From Mycolicibacter longobardus (GTDB lineage Bacteria; Actinomycetota; Actinomycetes; Mycobacteriales; Mycobacteriaceae), in NCBI RefSeq assembly GCF_002102265.1, contig NZ_LQPG01000014.1, forward strand, positions 1 through 64,000: a stretch of 64,000 bases of DNA. Direction: 5' to 3'. The stretch's first letter is position 1. The number at the start of each line of letters is the position of its first letter. This document shows positions 43,662 through 53,031 of the stretch, piece by piece. The notes beneath the pieces were generated by a model. It worked only from the letters and a program-made list of their open reading frames with translations. It ran no database searches and was not told the DNA's origin. The position numbers and the translations under genes were made by a program.

Positions 43662-44923
43662 GCCGGACCGCCCTCGTCGAGCAGACCGAACCACTTGGCC
43701 GCGGTCTCGACGTCCTTGTCGCCCCGACCGGACACGTTGACCACGATCACCTTGCCCGGCCCCAACTCGCCGGCCAGCTTGAGTGCTCCCGCCACCGCGT
43801 GCGCCGATTCGATCGCCGGAATGATTCCCTCAGTGCGGCAGAGGATTCCGAACGCATCCATCGCCTCGGTGTCGGTGATCGGCCGGTATTCGGCTCGGCC
43901 GGTCTCCCGCAGCCAGGCGTGCTCGGGACCCACGCCCGGATAATCCAGCCCGGCCGAGATCGAGTGCGATTCGATGGTCTGGCCGTCGTCGTCCTGCAGC
44001 AGGTAGGAGAACGACCCCTGGAACGCACCCGGCGACCCGCCGGCGAACGTCGCGGCATGCCGGCCGGTGTCCACGCCGTCGCCGGCGGCTTCGAAGCCGA
44101 CCAACCGGACCGCGGGATCGTCGAGAAACGCGTGGAAGATTCCGATCGCATTCGACCCGCCGCCCACGCACGCCACCACGGCGTCGGGCAGTCGGCCGGC
44201 CATCTGCTGAATCTGAACCCGGGTCTCCAACCCGACGATCCGCTGGAAGTCCCGCACCATGGTCGGGAACGGGTGGGGCCCGGCCGCGGTGCCGAAGCAG
44301 TAGTAGGTGCGGTCGGCGTTGGTGACCCAGTCCCGGAACGCCTCGTTGATGGCGTCCTTGAGGGTCTGCGAACCCGACTCGACCGAGACCACCTCGGCGC
44401 CCAGCAGCCGCATCCGGGCCACATTGAGCGCCTGGCGCCGGGTGTCGACGGCACCCATGTAGATCACGCACTCCAGGCCCAGCAGGGCGCAGGCCGTCGC
44501 GGTGGCAACCCCGTGCTGGCCGGCGCCGGTCTCGGCGATCACCCGGGTCTTGCCCATGTGACGGGCCAGCAGGGCCTGGCCGAGCACATTGTTGATCTTG
44601 TGCGAGCCGGTGTGGTTGAGATCCTCCCGCTTCAGGAAGATGCGTGCCCCGCCGGCGTGCGCCGACAGTCGCTCGGCCTCATACAGCGGTGACGGCCGGC
44701 CGGTGTAGTGGGTCTGCAGATCGTCGAGGGTGTCCAGGAACTCCCGGTCGTTGCGCACCTTGTCATAGGCGGCGGTGACCTCTTCGATGACCGCCATCAG
44801 CGCCTCGGCGACGTAGCGGCCCCCGTAAGCGCCGAAATGCCCACGGGCGTCGGGGTCGTGACGGGTCGGTTCGGACACTCCGGCGCTGGCGCGCGGAAGA
44901 TTCAGGTGCGGGGTGTCTGACAT
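43658..44923 (-). CDS. trpB: tryptophan synthase beta chain
   Basis: 421-residue PLP enzyme that condenses indole with serine. The PLP lysine is in [10 protein letters not shown], the phosphate loop is [10 protein letters not shown], and the catalytic Glu region is [10 protein letters not shown]. The ATG immediately follows the TAA of trpC with no gap. Confidence 0.98.
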   Translation of the reverse strand: MSDTPHLNLPRASAGVSEPTRHDPDARGHFGAYGGRYVAEALMAVIEEVTAAYDKVRNDREFLDTLDDLQTHYTGRPSPLYEAERLSAHAGGARIFLKREDLNHTGSHKINNVLGQALLARHMGKTRVIAETGAGQHGVATATACALLGLECVIYMGAVDTRRQALNVARMRLLGAEVVSVESGSQTLKDAINEAFRDWVTNADRTYYCFGTAAGPHPFPTMVRDFQRIVGLETRVQIQQMAGRLPDAVVACVGGGSNAIGIFHAFLDDPAVRLVGFEAAGDGVDTGRHAATFAGGSPGAFQGSFSYLLQDDDGQTIESHSISAGLDYPGVGPEHAWLRETGRAEYRPITDTEAMDAFGILCRTEGIIPAIESAHAVAGALKLAGELGPGKVIVVNVSGRGDKDVETAAKWFGLLDEGGPA

Positions 44924-45742
44924 TTAGCGAGCCGACTTCGGGCAGGACGGATGCTTACCCGCACTGACCAAATCGGCAACGGCCGCCCGCGGGTCCCCAC
45001 TGGTGACCAACCCCTCGCCCACCAGGACGGCGTCCGCACCGGCGCCGGCGTAGGCCAGCAGGTCCGCAGTGCCGCGAACCCCGGATTCGGCGATCTTGAC
45101 CACCTCGGTCGGCAGCCCCGGCGCGATCCGCGCGAAGCAGTCGCGGTCGACCTCCAGCGTGGTCAGGTCGCGCGCGTTGACCCCGATCACCTTCGCGCCG
45201 GCCGTCAGGGCCCGGTCAGCCTCTTCCTCGGTGTGCACCTCGACCAGGGCGGTCATCCCGAGTGACTCGGTGCGGTCCAGCATGGAGACCAGGGCCTGCT
45301 GTTCGAGCGCCGCGACGATCAGCAACAGCATGTCCGCGCCGTGGGCGCGGGCTTCGTGAATCTGGTACGGCCGCACGATGAAATCCTTGCGCAGCACCGG
45401 GATGGACACCGCGGCCCGAACTTCATCCAAGTCGGCCAGCGAGCCGTTGAACCGGCGCTGTTCGGTCAGCACGCTGATGGCGCGGGCCCCGCCGTCGGCG
45501 TAGGAGCTGGCCAGCTCCGCCGGGTCGGCGATGGGGGCCAGTTGTCCCTTCGAGGGGCTGGCGCGCTTGACCTCTGCGATGACCGCGATGCCGGGCTCGC
45601 GCAGCGCCGCCATGACGTCTCGCGGCGGGGGCATGGCCTCGGCTGCCGCCTTGACTTCCGCCAGCGGGACGACGGCCTCTCGGGCGGCAAGGTCGGCGCA
45701 GACTCCCTCGATGATGGAGTCGAGAACGGATGCCGAACTCAT
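44924..45742 (-). CDS. trpC: indole-3-glycerol phosphate synthase
   Basis: 272-residue TIM barrel converting carboxyphenylaminodeoxyribulose phosphate to indole-3-glycerol phosphate. Motifs: [13 protein letters not shown] with the catalytic Lys, [32 protein letters not shown] and [11 protein letters not shown] 45742 (MSSASVLDS) gives the same length as the M. tuberculosis protein; earlier in-frame codons are rejected. A 93-nt gap separates it from the TIGR02234 gene. Confidence 0.97.
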   Translation of the reverse strand: MSSASVLDSIIEGVCADLAAREAVVPLAEVKAAAEAMPPPRDVMAALREPGIAVIAEVKRASPSKGQLAPIADPAELASSYADGGARAISVLTEQRRFNGSLADLDEVRAAVSIPVLRKDFIVRPYQIHEARAHGADMLLLIVAALEQQALVSMLDRTESLGMTALVEVHTEEEADRALTAGAKVIGVNARDLTTLEVDRDCFARIAPGLPTEVVKIAESGVRGTADLLAYAGAGADAVLVGEGLVTSGDPRAAVADLVSAGKHPSCPKSAR

Positions 45743-45835
45743 GCCTGCCGCTTCCTCTCCCGCGTCCAGTGGACCTTCGTCGAAAACCTTCATCGAAGGG
45801 TAACGACCCGCGCCATCCTCGGTGTCACCGGCCCG

Positions 45836-46507
45836 TCAAGAACCCCTGCCGTCCGGGCCGGAGGCCTCATCGCCCGGATCACCGGTGGGGTCACGACCCT
45901 CGTCGAGCGCATCCCACATCATTCGTTCCGACATCTCCGGGGCATCCGGACCTGTGCCCACCGCGGTCTCGCTGTCGCGGGCCGCCGAGCGGCGCACCGC
46001 GGGGGCCGCGTATTTGGTGACGCTGCCGGCGTTGTGTGCGGCGGCGCGCATCAACAGCACCGCCGCGGCCAGGACACACACCGCGGCAACCAGGCTCAGG
46101 GTCGCGCCGGTGTATCGGCGATCGGTAGCGAATTGGGAGGTCAGCGGAATCTCGGCGATGTCCAGCGCCCGGACCGCGACGTCGCGGGCCACCCACATGC
46201 TGATGGCGAGATAGCCGCCGGCCAGGCTCACCGCAGCCAGCACCACCGCCAGCACCCGAAGCTGCCAGCCGTGCACCGCCATCGCCGCGACCGCGGCAGC
46301 CAGACACAGCAATGCCAGTGGCAGCAGCGCCGTCGACCAGGACGCGCCGGTGACGATGACCTGTTTGGGCTGGCCCAGCCCGTCGAACGACCGGACGAGA
46401 ACCCACGGCAGCCGCGATGCTCCCCACAGCCCGGCTGCGGCTACCACCAGCAGCAGTTGCGCCGCCCGCAGCGCGCGGGCGCCGCCGCGGTCGCGGCTGT
46501 CAGCCAT
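45836..46507 (-). CDS. trp-region conserved membrane protein (TIGR02234 type)
   Basis: 223 residues with four helices ([72 protein letters not shown]) and a charged C tail ending [18 protein letters not shown]. It lies between trpE and trpC, where actinobacteria typically encode this family; its role is unknown. The ATG is 8 nt inside the trpE end. Rv1610 counterpart. Confidence 0.85.
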   Translation of the reverse strand: MADSRDRGGARALRAAQLLLVVAAAGLWGASRLPWVLVRSFDGLGQPKQVIVTGASWSTALLPLALLCLAAAVAAMAVHGWQLRVLAVVLAAVSLAGGYLAISMWVARDVAVRALDIAEIPLTSQFATDRRYTGATLSLVAAVCVLAAAVLLMRAAAHNAGSVTKYAAPAVRRSAARDSETAVGTGPDAPEMSERMMWDALDEGRDPTGDPGDEASGPDGRGS

Positions 46508-48041
46508 CGGCCCCGGGCGCCGACAGCGTTGCGGCGGCTGCGATCGCGGCCAGCACGGCCCGGGCCTTGTTCGAGGCTTCGGTGTATTCGTAGGGGCCGT
46601 TGGAGTCGGCCACCACGCCCCCACCGGCCTGTACGTAGGCGGTGCCATTGCGCAGCAGGGCGGTGCGGATCGCGATCGCGAAGTCTGCGTTGCCGGCGAA
46701 GTCCAGGTAGCCGACGACGCCGCCGTAGAGGCCGCGCCGGGTCTTCTCGACCTCTTCGATCAGTTCCATCGCGCGCACTTTGGGCGCCCCGGACAGCGTG
46801 CCCGCGGGGAAACACGCGGTCACCGCGTCCAGCGCCGTCCGGTCCTCGGCGAGTTCTCCGCTGACCGTGGACACCAGATGCATGACGTGGCTGTAGCGCT
46901 CGATGTGGCTGTAGTCGGAGACCCGCACGGTGCCCGGAACACAGACCCGGCCCAAGTCGTTGCGGCCGAGGTCGACCAGCATCAGATGCTCGGCGCGTTC
47001 CTTGTCGTCATGCAGCAGGTCCTTCTCCAGCAGCTGGTCTTCCTCCTCGGTCGCACCGCGCCACCGCGTTCCGGCGATCGGGTGGGTGGTCGCGCGGCCG
47101 TCCTGGACCGTCACCAGCGCCTCGGGGCTGGAACCCACGATCGAAAACGCCAGTCCCCCAGCACTATCGGGCACCTGAAGCAGATACATATACGGGCTCG
47201 GATTGGACACCCGCAGCATCCGGTAGACGTCGATGGGGTCCACGTCGGTGTCCATCTCAAACCGCTGGGACGGAACGACCTGGAACGCCTCACCGGCTTC
47301 GATCTCCCCGACCAGTCGCTCGACGATCACCCCGTACTCTTCGGGGGTGCGCTGGCGCCGATACACCGGCTCGGGACGGTCGAAGGTGGCGACGCTGGAT
47401 TCCAGCGGTTGACTCAGCGCCGCGGTCATCACGTCGAGCCGGGCGATCGCATCGTCGTAGGCCTCGTCGACGCGCTCGTCGGTGCCATTCCAGTTGACCG
47501 CGTTGGCGATCAAGGTGATGGTGCCCTCGTGGTGGTCGACGGCGGCCATGTCGGTGGCCAATAACAGCAGCATGTCGGGCAGCTGCAAGTCGTCGACGGC
47601 CAACTCGGGCAGGCGCTCCAGACGGCGCACCATGTCGTAGGCGAAGAATCCCACCAGCCCGCTGGACAGCGGCGGCAGCCCGGGAATGGCGGCCGTCTCC
47701 AACAGCGCCAGCGTTTCGCGCAGGGCCTGCAGCGGGTCCCCGCCGGTGGGTGCGCCCTGCGGCGCGGCGCCCAGCCACACCGCTTCGCCGTCGCGCACCG
47801 TCAGCGCCGAGGTCGTGCTCGCGCCGATGAACGACCATCGCGACCAGGACCGACCGTTTTCGGCCGACTCCAACAGGAAGGTGCCGGGACGGTTGGCGGC
47901 CAGCTTGCGGTACGCCGACAGCGGGGTCTCGGCGTCGGCCAGCACCTTGCGGGTCACCGGGACCACGCGGTGTTCGGCCGCCAGCGCGCGAAAGTCCTCC
48001 CGCGATGCGGTGCCGGCCTGGGAAAAGCTAGCGGTGTGCAC
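46500..48041 (-). CDS. trpE: anthranilate synthase component I
   Basis: 513-residue chorismate-using enzyme giving anthranilate with a glutamine amidotransferase partner, which is not in this window. Motifs: [16 protein letters not shown] (Trp feedback site), [40 protein letters not shown] and [15 protein letters not shown] 48041 is chosen from alignment to the remembered M. tuberculosis start; upstream in-frame codons run antisense into bcpB. First gene of the trp cluster. Confidence 0.96.
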   Translation of the reverse strand: MHTASFSQAGTASREDFRALAAEHRVVPVTRKVLADAETPLSAYRKLAANRPGTFLLESAENGRSWSRWSFIGASTTSALTVRDGEAVWLGAAPQGAPTGGDPLQALRETLALLETAAIPGLPPLSSGLVGFFAYDMVRRLERLPELAVDDLQLPDMLLLLATDMAAVDHHEGTITLIANAVNWNGTDERVDEAYDDAIARLDVMTAALSQPLESSVATFDRPEPVYRRQRTPEEYGVIVERLVGEIEAGEAFQVVPSQRFEMDTDVDPIDVYRMLRVSNPSPYMYLLQVPDSAGGLAFSIVGSSPEALVTVQDGRATTHPIAGTRWRGATEEEDQLLEKDLLHDDKERAEHLMLVDLGRNDLGRVCVPGTVRVSDYSHIERYSHVMHLVSTVSGELAEDRTALDAVTACFPAGTLSGAPKVRAMELIEEVEKTRRGLYGGVVGYLDFAGNADFAIAIRTALLRNGTAYVQAGGGVVADSNGPYEYTEASNKARAVLAAIAAAATLSAPGADG

Positions 48042-48092
48042 GCGCCCATCTTCCCAGACCAGACTTGAGGGCAGCGGGTCGCGCACCCGGAG

Positions 48093-48098
48093 TAGCGT
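48093..48098 (+). promoter_or_regulatory. -10 element of bcpB
   Basis: TAGCGT followed by 7 nt and ATG 48106, with no Shine-Dalgarno. It fits a leaderless transcript divergent from trpE. Confidence 0.5.
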
Positions 48099-48105
48099 GG
48101 CCGGC

Positions 48106-48570
48106 ATGAAAACCGGTGACACCGTGGCCGACTTCGAGCTCCCCGACCAGACCGGGGCGCCGCGCAAACTCAGCGAACTGCTGGCCGACGGGCCGGTGGT
48201 GTTGTTCTTCTATCCGGCGGCCATGACGCCCGGATGCACCAAGGAAGCCTGCCACTTCCGAGACCTGGCCGGCGAGTTCGCCGCGGTCGGGGCCAACCGG
48301 GTGGGTATCAGCGCCGACGCGGTGGCCAAGCAGGCCAAGTTCGCCGACCAACAGGGTTTCGACTACCCGCTGCTGTCCGACACCGACGGCACGGTGGCCA
48401 CCCAGTTCGGCGTGAAGCGCGGCCTGCTGGGCAAGCTGATGCCGGTGAAGCGGACCACGTTCGTCATAGACACCGACCGCACCGTGCTGGATGTCATCGC
48501 CAGCGAATTCTCCATGGACGCCCACGCCGACAAGGCACTGGAGGTGCTGAAGGCTCGCCGGCCGGCCTAG
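48106..48570 (+). CDS. bcpB: peroxiredoxin, bacterioferritin comigratory protein type
   Basis: 154-residue thiol peroxidase with the peroxidatic Cys in [16 protein letters not shown] and a second Cys four residues on, typical of atypical two-Cys BCP proteins. It reduces hydrogen and organic peroxides with thioredoxin. Its stop is 2 nt from the convergent coiled-coil gene. Counterpart of Rv1608c. Confidence 0.93.
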   Translation: MKTGDTVADFELPDQTGAPRKLSELLADGPVVLFFYPAAMTPGCTKEACHFRDLAGEFAAVGANRVGISADAVAKQAKFADQQGFDYPLLSDTDGTVATQFGVKRGLLGKLMPVKRTTFVIDTDRTVLDVIASEFSMDAHADKALEVLKARRPA

Positions 48571-48572
48571 TT

Positions 48573-49604
48573 TCAGGCGTCGTCGGCGTCGTCCCGGTCG
48601 GTTTCCGGTGGAGCGTCATCGGACAGGTCGGGCGACCGGTACTCGCCCACCGCGGTATCGATCCAGTTCCTGATCTCGCTGAGGTGGGTGACGATCCCGG
48701 TGCGTTCCCGCTTCAGCAGCTCCACTTCGGCCTGAGTGCGCTCGGTGAGCACCTTGGCTTCGCGTTTGGTGCTGGAGATCAGCGCGGAGGCCTCCAACCG
48801 GGCTTCCTTGTCGAGTTTGGCGATGTTGGCCTCGGCCTGCTCCCATGCCGCCTTCATCTTCTGGTCCAGCCGGTGCTGCGCCTCCCGGCGGTTGCGCTCG
48901 TCTTCGTCCCAGGCCAGCTTGATCTGCTCGTCCAGAGCTTCCTGCGCCGCCCGGCGGTTGCGCTCGTCCTCCTCGGCCAAACGCTGGTAGACCTCACGAC
49001 GGCTGCGCTCGGCGTCTTCGATCTCCTGCGCGATCCGGCTGCGCTCTTCGTGCGCGACCCGCAGGATCTCCTCGGCCTCTTGAGTCGCGGCGTCGAGGAT
49101 CTTGGCCCGGCGCGCGTTGGTGGATGCCTGGAACTCGGCCAGCGCCTCACTGGCGGCGGCCCGGTCGTGCCTGGCGGCCTCCAGCTGCTCGCTCAGTTCG
49201 CTGGTCAGCGCCTCGGCGTCCTGGCGGGCCAGCTCCTTGGTGCGCCGTGCTTCCTCGGAGGCGATCCGCATCATCCGCGCGATGCGATCCGACATGCCTT
49301 CCACCGAATCGACCGGACCGGTGACCTGCTCGAACTGGGATTGGAGTTGGGCCAGTTCTGCAGTGAGACGTTGCCGCTCGGACTCGGCTTCGGCAGTCAT
49401 CCGCACCACGTCGTTCTGCAGGCGGGTGACCTCAGCGGTGAGTTGTTCGCGGTCGAATCGAGTTTGCGACTTGGCCGCTTCGAGGGATTTGTTGTGTTCC
49501 TGCAGGGTGCTTATTTCGCGATGGAGGCGAGCGATGTAGTCGGAGACCTCATTGCGATCGAAACCCCGCATCTGCGTTTCGAATTCCGGAATCTCTAGCG
49601 CCAC
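48573..49604 (-). CDS. DivIVA-like coiled-coil protein, copy 1
   Basis: 343 residues. The first 35 (PEFETQMRGFDRNEVSDYIA and following) resemble the membrane-binding N terminus of DivIVA/Wag31 (R-G-F/Y-D-x-x-E-V pattern). Residues about 25-310 are almost continuous coiled coil, with a 22-residue repeat at 211-232 and 233-254 (EDERNRR...IKLAW). The tail (321-343) is acidic. It is about 78% identical, without gaps over 320 residues, to copy 2 (hand count of 69 differences). GTG start with AGGAG 7 nt upstream. It likely polymerises at membranes; the precise role is unknown. It takes the place of chaA in the M. tuberculosis order. Confidence 0.8.
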   Translation of the reverse strand: MALEIPEFETQMRGFDRNEVSDYIARLHREISTLQEHNKSLEAAKSQTRFDREQLTAEVTRLQNDVVRMTAEAESERQRLTAELAQLQSQFEQVTGPVDSVEGMSDRIARMMRIASEEARRTKELARQDAEALTSELSEQLEAARHDRAAASEALAEFQASTNARRAKILDAATQEAEEILRVAHEERSRIAQEIEDAERSRREVYQRLAEEDERNRRAAQEALDEQIKLAWDEDERNRREAQHRLDQKMKAAWEQAEANIAKLDKEARLEASALISSTKREAKVLTERTQAEVELLKRERTGIVTHLSEIRNWIDTAVGEYRSPDLSDDAPPETDRDDADDA

Positions 49605-49724
49605 CGGCTTACTCCTAAGTGCCCGACAGGTTCGGTGTTCGGTTCGGCAGGCAATCAGTGTTCAACCGAGTTGGCTTGTGCGCGAAGCCAAATGGGCATG
49701 ATCACTCAAGCTACCGTGCGACGG

Positions 49725-49753
49725 AGCGTACCAGACCTGACGAGCGCATGTCA
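49725..49753 (-). promoter_or_regulatory. predicted promoter of DivIVA-like copy 1
   Basis: On the minus strand, TGACAT (49748-49753) and TACGCT (49725-49730) are 17 nt apart, close to a SigA-type promoter. The stretch around the -10 (CGTCGCACGG and GGTCTG flanks) is repeated ahead of copy 2. The leader to the GTG would be about 115 nt. Confidence 0.6.
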
Positions 49754-49812
49754 CCGTTCCCATGGTGGGCGAATGTCCGCCTGCGCCTGGACAGTTTTCG
49801 CGAAACCAGGAC

Positions 49813-50796
49813 TCATTTTCCGGCGGACGGGATGTTGCCGACGGCGGTGTCGATCCAATTCCTGATCGCATTGAGGTGCGTGAGAATTCCGGCACGCTCC
49901 CGTGCCAGCAGGTCCACCGTGGACTGAGCGCGTTCGCTGAGTGCGCTCGCCTCACGCTGGGCGGTCGCGATCAGGGTTGACGCCTCCAGGCGCGCTTCGG
50001 TGTCGAGTGTGGCGATGTTGGCCTCGGCCTGCTCCCATGCCTCTTTCATCTGCCGGTCCAGCCGCCGTTGCGCCTCCCGGCGGTTGCGCTCGTCTTCGTC
50101 CCAGGCCAGCTTGATCTGCTCGTCCAGAGCTTCCTGCGCCTCCCGGCGGTTGCGCTCGTGCTCCTCGGCCAGACGCTGGTAAACCTCGCGGCGGCTACAT
50201 TCGGCGTCTTCGATCTGCCGGGCGATCCGGCTGCGCTCTTCGTGCGCGGACCGCAGGATCTCGTCGGCTTCCGCGGTCGCGACGTCGAGGATCTTCGCGC
50301 GACGCGCGTTGGCGGAGGCCTGCAACTCGGCCAGCACTTCACCGGCGGCAACCCGGTCGTGCCTGGCCGCCTCCAGCTGCTCCCGCAGATCGCCGGTCAG
50401 GGCCTCGGCCTCCTGGCGGGCCAATTCCTTGGTGCGCTTGGCCTCCTCGGAGGCGATCCGCATCATCCGCGCGACGCGATCCGACATGCCCTCCGCCGAG
50501 TCCACCGGACCGGAGACCTGCTCGAACTGGGATCGCAGCCGCATCAGTTCAGCGGTGAGCTCCTGGCGTTGGGAATCGGCATCGGCGGTCATCCGCACGA
50601 GATCGTTCTGCAGCCGCGCCACCTCAGCGGTCAGTCGGTCGCGCTCAAAACGTGCCTGAGCCTTCACCGCATCGAGCGATTTGGCGTGTTCCTGAAGAAT
50701 TTCGATCTCATGATGCAGGCGCGCAATATAATCAGATACCGCAATTCGATCGAAACCCCGCATCTGCGTTTCGAATTCCGGAATTCGTAGCACCAC
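49813..50796 (-). CDS. DivIVA-like coiled-coil protein, copy 2
   Basis: 327 residues, colinear with copy 1 up to RNWIDTAVG and then ending in a short tail (NIPSAGK) instead of the acidic one. Same DivIVA-like N terminus (IPEFETQMRGFDRIAVSDY), same coiled coil and same 22-residue repeat. The DNA just past its stop, read one frame over, encodes ESWFREN, which matches the end of the third gene, hinting at a lost tail. GTG start, GAGGAG 8 nt upstream. Tandem duplicate of copy 1 with its own promoter. Confidence 0.8.
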   Translation of the reverse strand: MVLRIPEFETQMRGFDRIAVSDYIARLHHEIEILQEHAKSLDAVKAQARFERDRLTAEVARLQNDLVRMTADADSQRQELTAELMRLRSQFEQVSGPVDSAEGMSDRVARMMRIASEEAKRTKELARQEAEALTGDLREQLEAARHDRVAAGEVLAELQASANARRAKILDVATAEADEILRSAHEERSRIARQIEDAECSRREVYQRLAEEHERNRREAQEALDEQIKLAWDEDERNRREAQRRLDRQMKEAWEQAEANIATLDTEARLEASTLIATAQREASALSERAQSTVDLLARERAGILTHLNAIRNWIDTAVGNIPSAGK

Positions 50797-50871
50797 CAGC
50801 TGAACTCCTCGACCGAGTTAAATTGTGAATGAGGGCATCTCGGTCAGCGCGATCGAGCCGCCGTGCGACGT

Positions 50872-50899
50872 AGCGTAGCAGACCCTCGTGGCCCTGTCA
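50872..50899 (-). promoter_or_regulatory. predicted promoter of DivIVA-like copy 2
   Basis: Minus-strand TGACAG (50894-50899) and TACGCT (50872-50877) with 16 nt between. The -10 flanks are nearly identical to those of copy 1, so the promoter was duplicated with the gene and kept. Confidence 0.6.
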
Positions 50900-50940
50900 C
50901 CGACGAATTCACGGCGAATTCCGGGGGCCAGACAATGGAG

Positions 50941-51684
50941 TCAGCGCGGGCGGTTCTCGCGAAACCAGGGCTCTCTGGTCGGTGGAAGAGATTGGCGACT
51001 AACTTGAGTCGGGCGATTAACTTGAGTCGTCGAACGCTCTATCTGGTCGACAATTTTCGCCCGCACATCCATCAGTTCGGTCAAGCGCCGCTGCGCCTCC
51101 ACCACGTGGGCATTGATCGCCTGGTTCATTTCGGTCAGGATCGCCGAGGCGTGACTCTCCGCTTCCCGCATGATCTCGGCGGCGCTCATGACAGCCTGTC
51201 GCCGCAGGTGCGCGGCCTGTGCCCGCAGCTGTTTGTGCTGGGTTTCCAACTCGGCCCGCAGCTCAGCCGCCTCTCGGCGTTGCGCCTCGGCATCGTCAAG
51301 AATCGCGGCGGCCTCGTCCTCGGCAGCGCGGCGCAAACCGTCGGCGAAGCGCTGGGCCTCCGCGCGAATATCGTCGGCCTCGGCTACCGCGCCGTTGAGA
51401 ATTCCGGACAGCCGTTCACTTAGATCGACGATGTCTCCAGGAATGGCGGACGCCAACTCATTGAAACGCGCAGACGCCGACTCCAGGTTCGCCTGCGATT
51501 CGCTCAACTGGTTTGTCAGCGCGATGATCCGCGAACCATCCCGTGGCATACGCGCCTCGATGTCGCTGACCGTGCCCTTGGCGTAGTGGGCGTCGATCTG
51601 TAGAGAAACCCGCTCCACCTCGTAGCTCGCCGAACTGTGCGTGTGGTCCAACGGGTACGAGTCGTCCTTTTCGTCGGAAGTCAC
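50941..51684 (-). CDS. third coiled-coil protein of the cluster
   Basis: 247 residues, GTG start. A polar N terminus (DEKDDSYPLDHTHSSASYEVE) is followed by coiled coil from about residue 25 to 220, with an Ala/Glu/Arg-rich segment (AEAQRFADGLRRAAEDEAAAILDDAEAQRREAAELRAELE) like DivIVA/FilP-type scaffolds, then a short Pro-rich tail ending EPWFRENRPR. It lacks the R-G-F-D N-terminal motif of its two neighbours. It lies 93 nt after hisI on the same strand. Not recognised as a named family; it probably acts with the two DivIVA-like proteins. Confidence 0.72.
   Translation of the reverse strand: MTSDEKDDSYPLDHTHSSASYEVERVSLQIDAHYAKGTVSDIEARMPRDGSRIIALTNQLSESQANLESASARFNELASAIPGDIVDLSERLSGILNGAVAEADDIRAEAQRFADGLRRAAEDEAAAILDDAEAQRREAAELRAELETQHKQLRAQAAHLRRQAVMSAAEIMREAESHASAILTEMNQAINAHVVEAQRRLTELMDVRAKIVDQIERSTTQVNRPTQVSRQSLPPTREPWFRENRPR
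50995..51029. repeat. 18-bp direct repeat inside the third coiled-coil gene
   Basis: The motif TAACTTGAGTCG occurs twice with an 18-bp period, giving a TQVNRP/TQVSRQ hexapeptide repeat near the C terminus of the product. In frame and possibly length-variable. Confidence 0.5.
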
Positions 51685-51777
51685 AGTCGGCCAGCATACC
51701 GCTCGGCCACCTTCGGCGGTTTAGCGAAGCTCGACGAAGGAGAGGTGAAGCTGGAACCGCCGCACGAACCCGGCGAA

Positions 51778-52134
51778 TCAATCTGCGGGAGGCAGTAACA
51801 CGTCGGCGTCGAAGCAGCTGTGGTCGCCGGTATGACACGCGCCGCCGGTCTGATCGACCTCCAGCAGCACCGTGTCACCGTCACAGTCCAGCCGTACCGA
51901 ATGCACGTACTGGGTGTGGCCGGAAGTGGCGCCCTTGACCCACTGCTCGTTTCGGGATCGCGAAAAGTACGTTGCCTCACGGGTTGCCAACGTGCGCGCC
52001 AACGCAGCGTCATCCATCCAGGCGACCATCAACACGTCGCCGCTGCCCCGCTGCTGTGCCACCGCGGCGATCAGGCCCTCGGCATTGCGCTTGAGCCGGG
52101 CCGCGATCGCCGGATCGAGGATCATCGCACTCAT
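51778..52134 (-). CDS. hisI: phosphoribosyl-AMP cyclohydrolase
   Basis: 118-residue zinc enzyme of histidine synthesis that opens the adenine ring of phosphoribosyl-AMP. The metal-binding segments [16 protein letters not shown] and [10 protein letters not shown] are present. No HisE domain is attached. The ATG overlaps the hisF stop (ATGA). Confidence 0.96.
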   Translation of the reverse strand: MSAMILDPAIAARLKRNAEGLIAAVAQQRGSGDVLMVAWMDDAALARTLATREATYFSRSRNEQWVKGATSGHTQYVHSVRLDCDGDTVLLEVDQTGGACHTGDHSCFDADVLLPPAD

Positions 52135-52916
52135 CTCACTGTGATCCCTTCAGCGGCCATCGCCGCTTTGACCTGGCCGATGGTCAGCTCCCCGAAGTGA
52201 AACACGCTGGCCGCCAGCACTGCGTCCGCACCTGCCCCGACCGCCGGGGCGAAATGCTCTGCCGCACCTGCTCCCCCGCTGGCGATCACCGGCACGCTCA
52301 CCGCCGCTCGCACCGCACGCAGCATCGGCAGATCGAATCCTGCCTTGGTGCCATCAGCGTCCATCGAGTTCAGCAGGATCTCCCCGACCCCGAGTTCCAC
52401 ACCGCGGACCGCCCATTCGATCGCGTCGATACCGGTGCCCTGCCGCCCACCGTGGGTGGTGACCTCCCAACCCGACGGTGTGGGGGCCGATCCGGCCGGC
52501 ACGGTGCGGGCGTCGACCGACAGCACAATGCACTGGGAGCCGAACTGGCGAGCCAGCTCGGCCAGCAGCTCCGGGCGGGCGATGGCGGCGGTGTTGACCG
52601 ACACCTTGTCGGCGCCGGCACGCAGCAGCACGTCGACGTCGGCGACGGTGCGCACCCCACCGCCGACGGTCAGCGGAATGAACACCTGATCGGCGGTGCG
52701 AGCGACGACGTCGAGCATGGTGGCCCGGCCCGACGACGACGCCGTGACGTCGAGGAAGGTCAGCTCGTCGGCGCCCTCAGCGTCGTAGGCGGCGGCCAGT
52801 TCGACCGGGTCGCCGGCATCGCGCAGGTTGGCGAAGTTGACCCCTTTGACGACGCGGCCGCCGTCGACGTCCAGGCACGGAATGACCCGTACCGCCACGT
52901 CACTGTGTTTATGCAT
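52131..52916 (-). CDS. hisF: imidazole glycerol phosphate synthase cyclase subunit
   Basis: 261 residues from ATG 52916. TIM barrel with the catalytic Asp residues in [14 protein letters not shown] and LSVDARTV, and phosphate loops VGGGVRT and ASGGAG. It works with HisH to make imidazole glycerol phosphate. The frame stays open upstream through two 57-bp repeats, each starting with ATG, so starts at 52973 and 53030 would add 19 or 38 residues. The only good Shine-Dalgarno-like match (GGGAG, 9 nt) precedes 53030, while the length of the M. tuberculosis protein fits 52916; the true start is unsettled. Confidence 0.95.
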   Translation of the reverse strand: MHKHSDVAVRVIPCLDVDGGRVVKGVNFANLRDAGDPVELAAAYDAEGADELTFLDVTASSSGRATMLDVVARTADQVFIPLTVGGGVRTVADVDVLLRAGADKVSVNTAAIARPELLAELARQFGSQCIVLSVDARTVPAGSAPTPSGWEVTTHGGRQGTGIDAIEWAVRGVELGVGEILLNSMDADGTKAGFDLPMLRAVRAAVSVPVIASGGAGAAEHFAPAVGAGADAVLAASVFHFGELTIGQVKAAMAAEGITVR

Positions 52917-53030
52917 CGGTCCCAGCTTCGCCTCTCCTGCGTCGAGCCTCGCTGAACCGCTGTGCTTATGCATCGGTCCCAGCTTCGCCTCTCCTGCGTC
53001 GAGCCTCGCTGAACCGCTGTGCTTATGCAT
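52917..53030 (-). repeat. two tandem 57-bp repeats (MIRU-like) at the hisF start
   Basis: Identical copies occupy 52917-52973 and 52974-53030, with a partial third copy at 52905-52916 forming the hisF start. Each unit begins with ATG on the minus strand and encodes [19 protein letters not shown] in frame with hisF. The array begins 1 nt after the impA stop. An ATG-bearing, in-frame unit joined to the ends of neighbouring genes is the behaviour described for mycobacterial interspersed repetitive units. Confidence 0.85.
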
Positions 53031-53031
53031 C

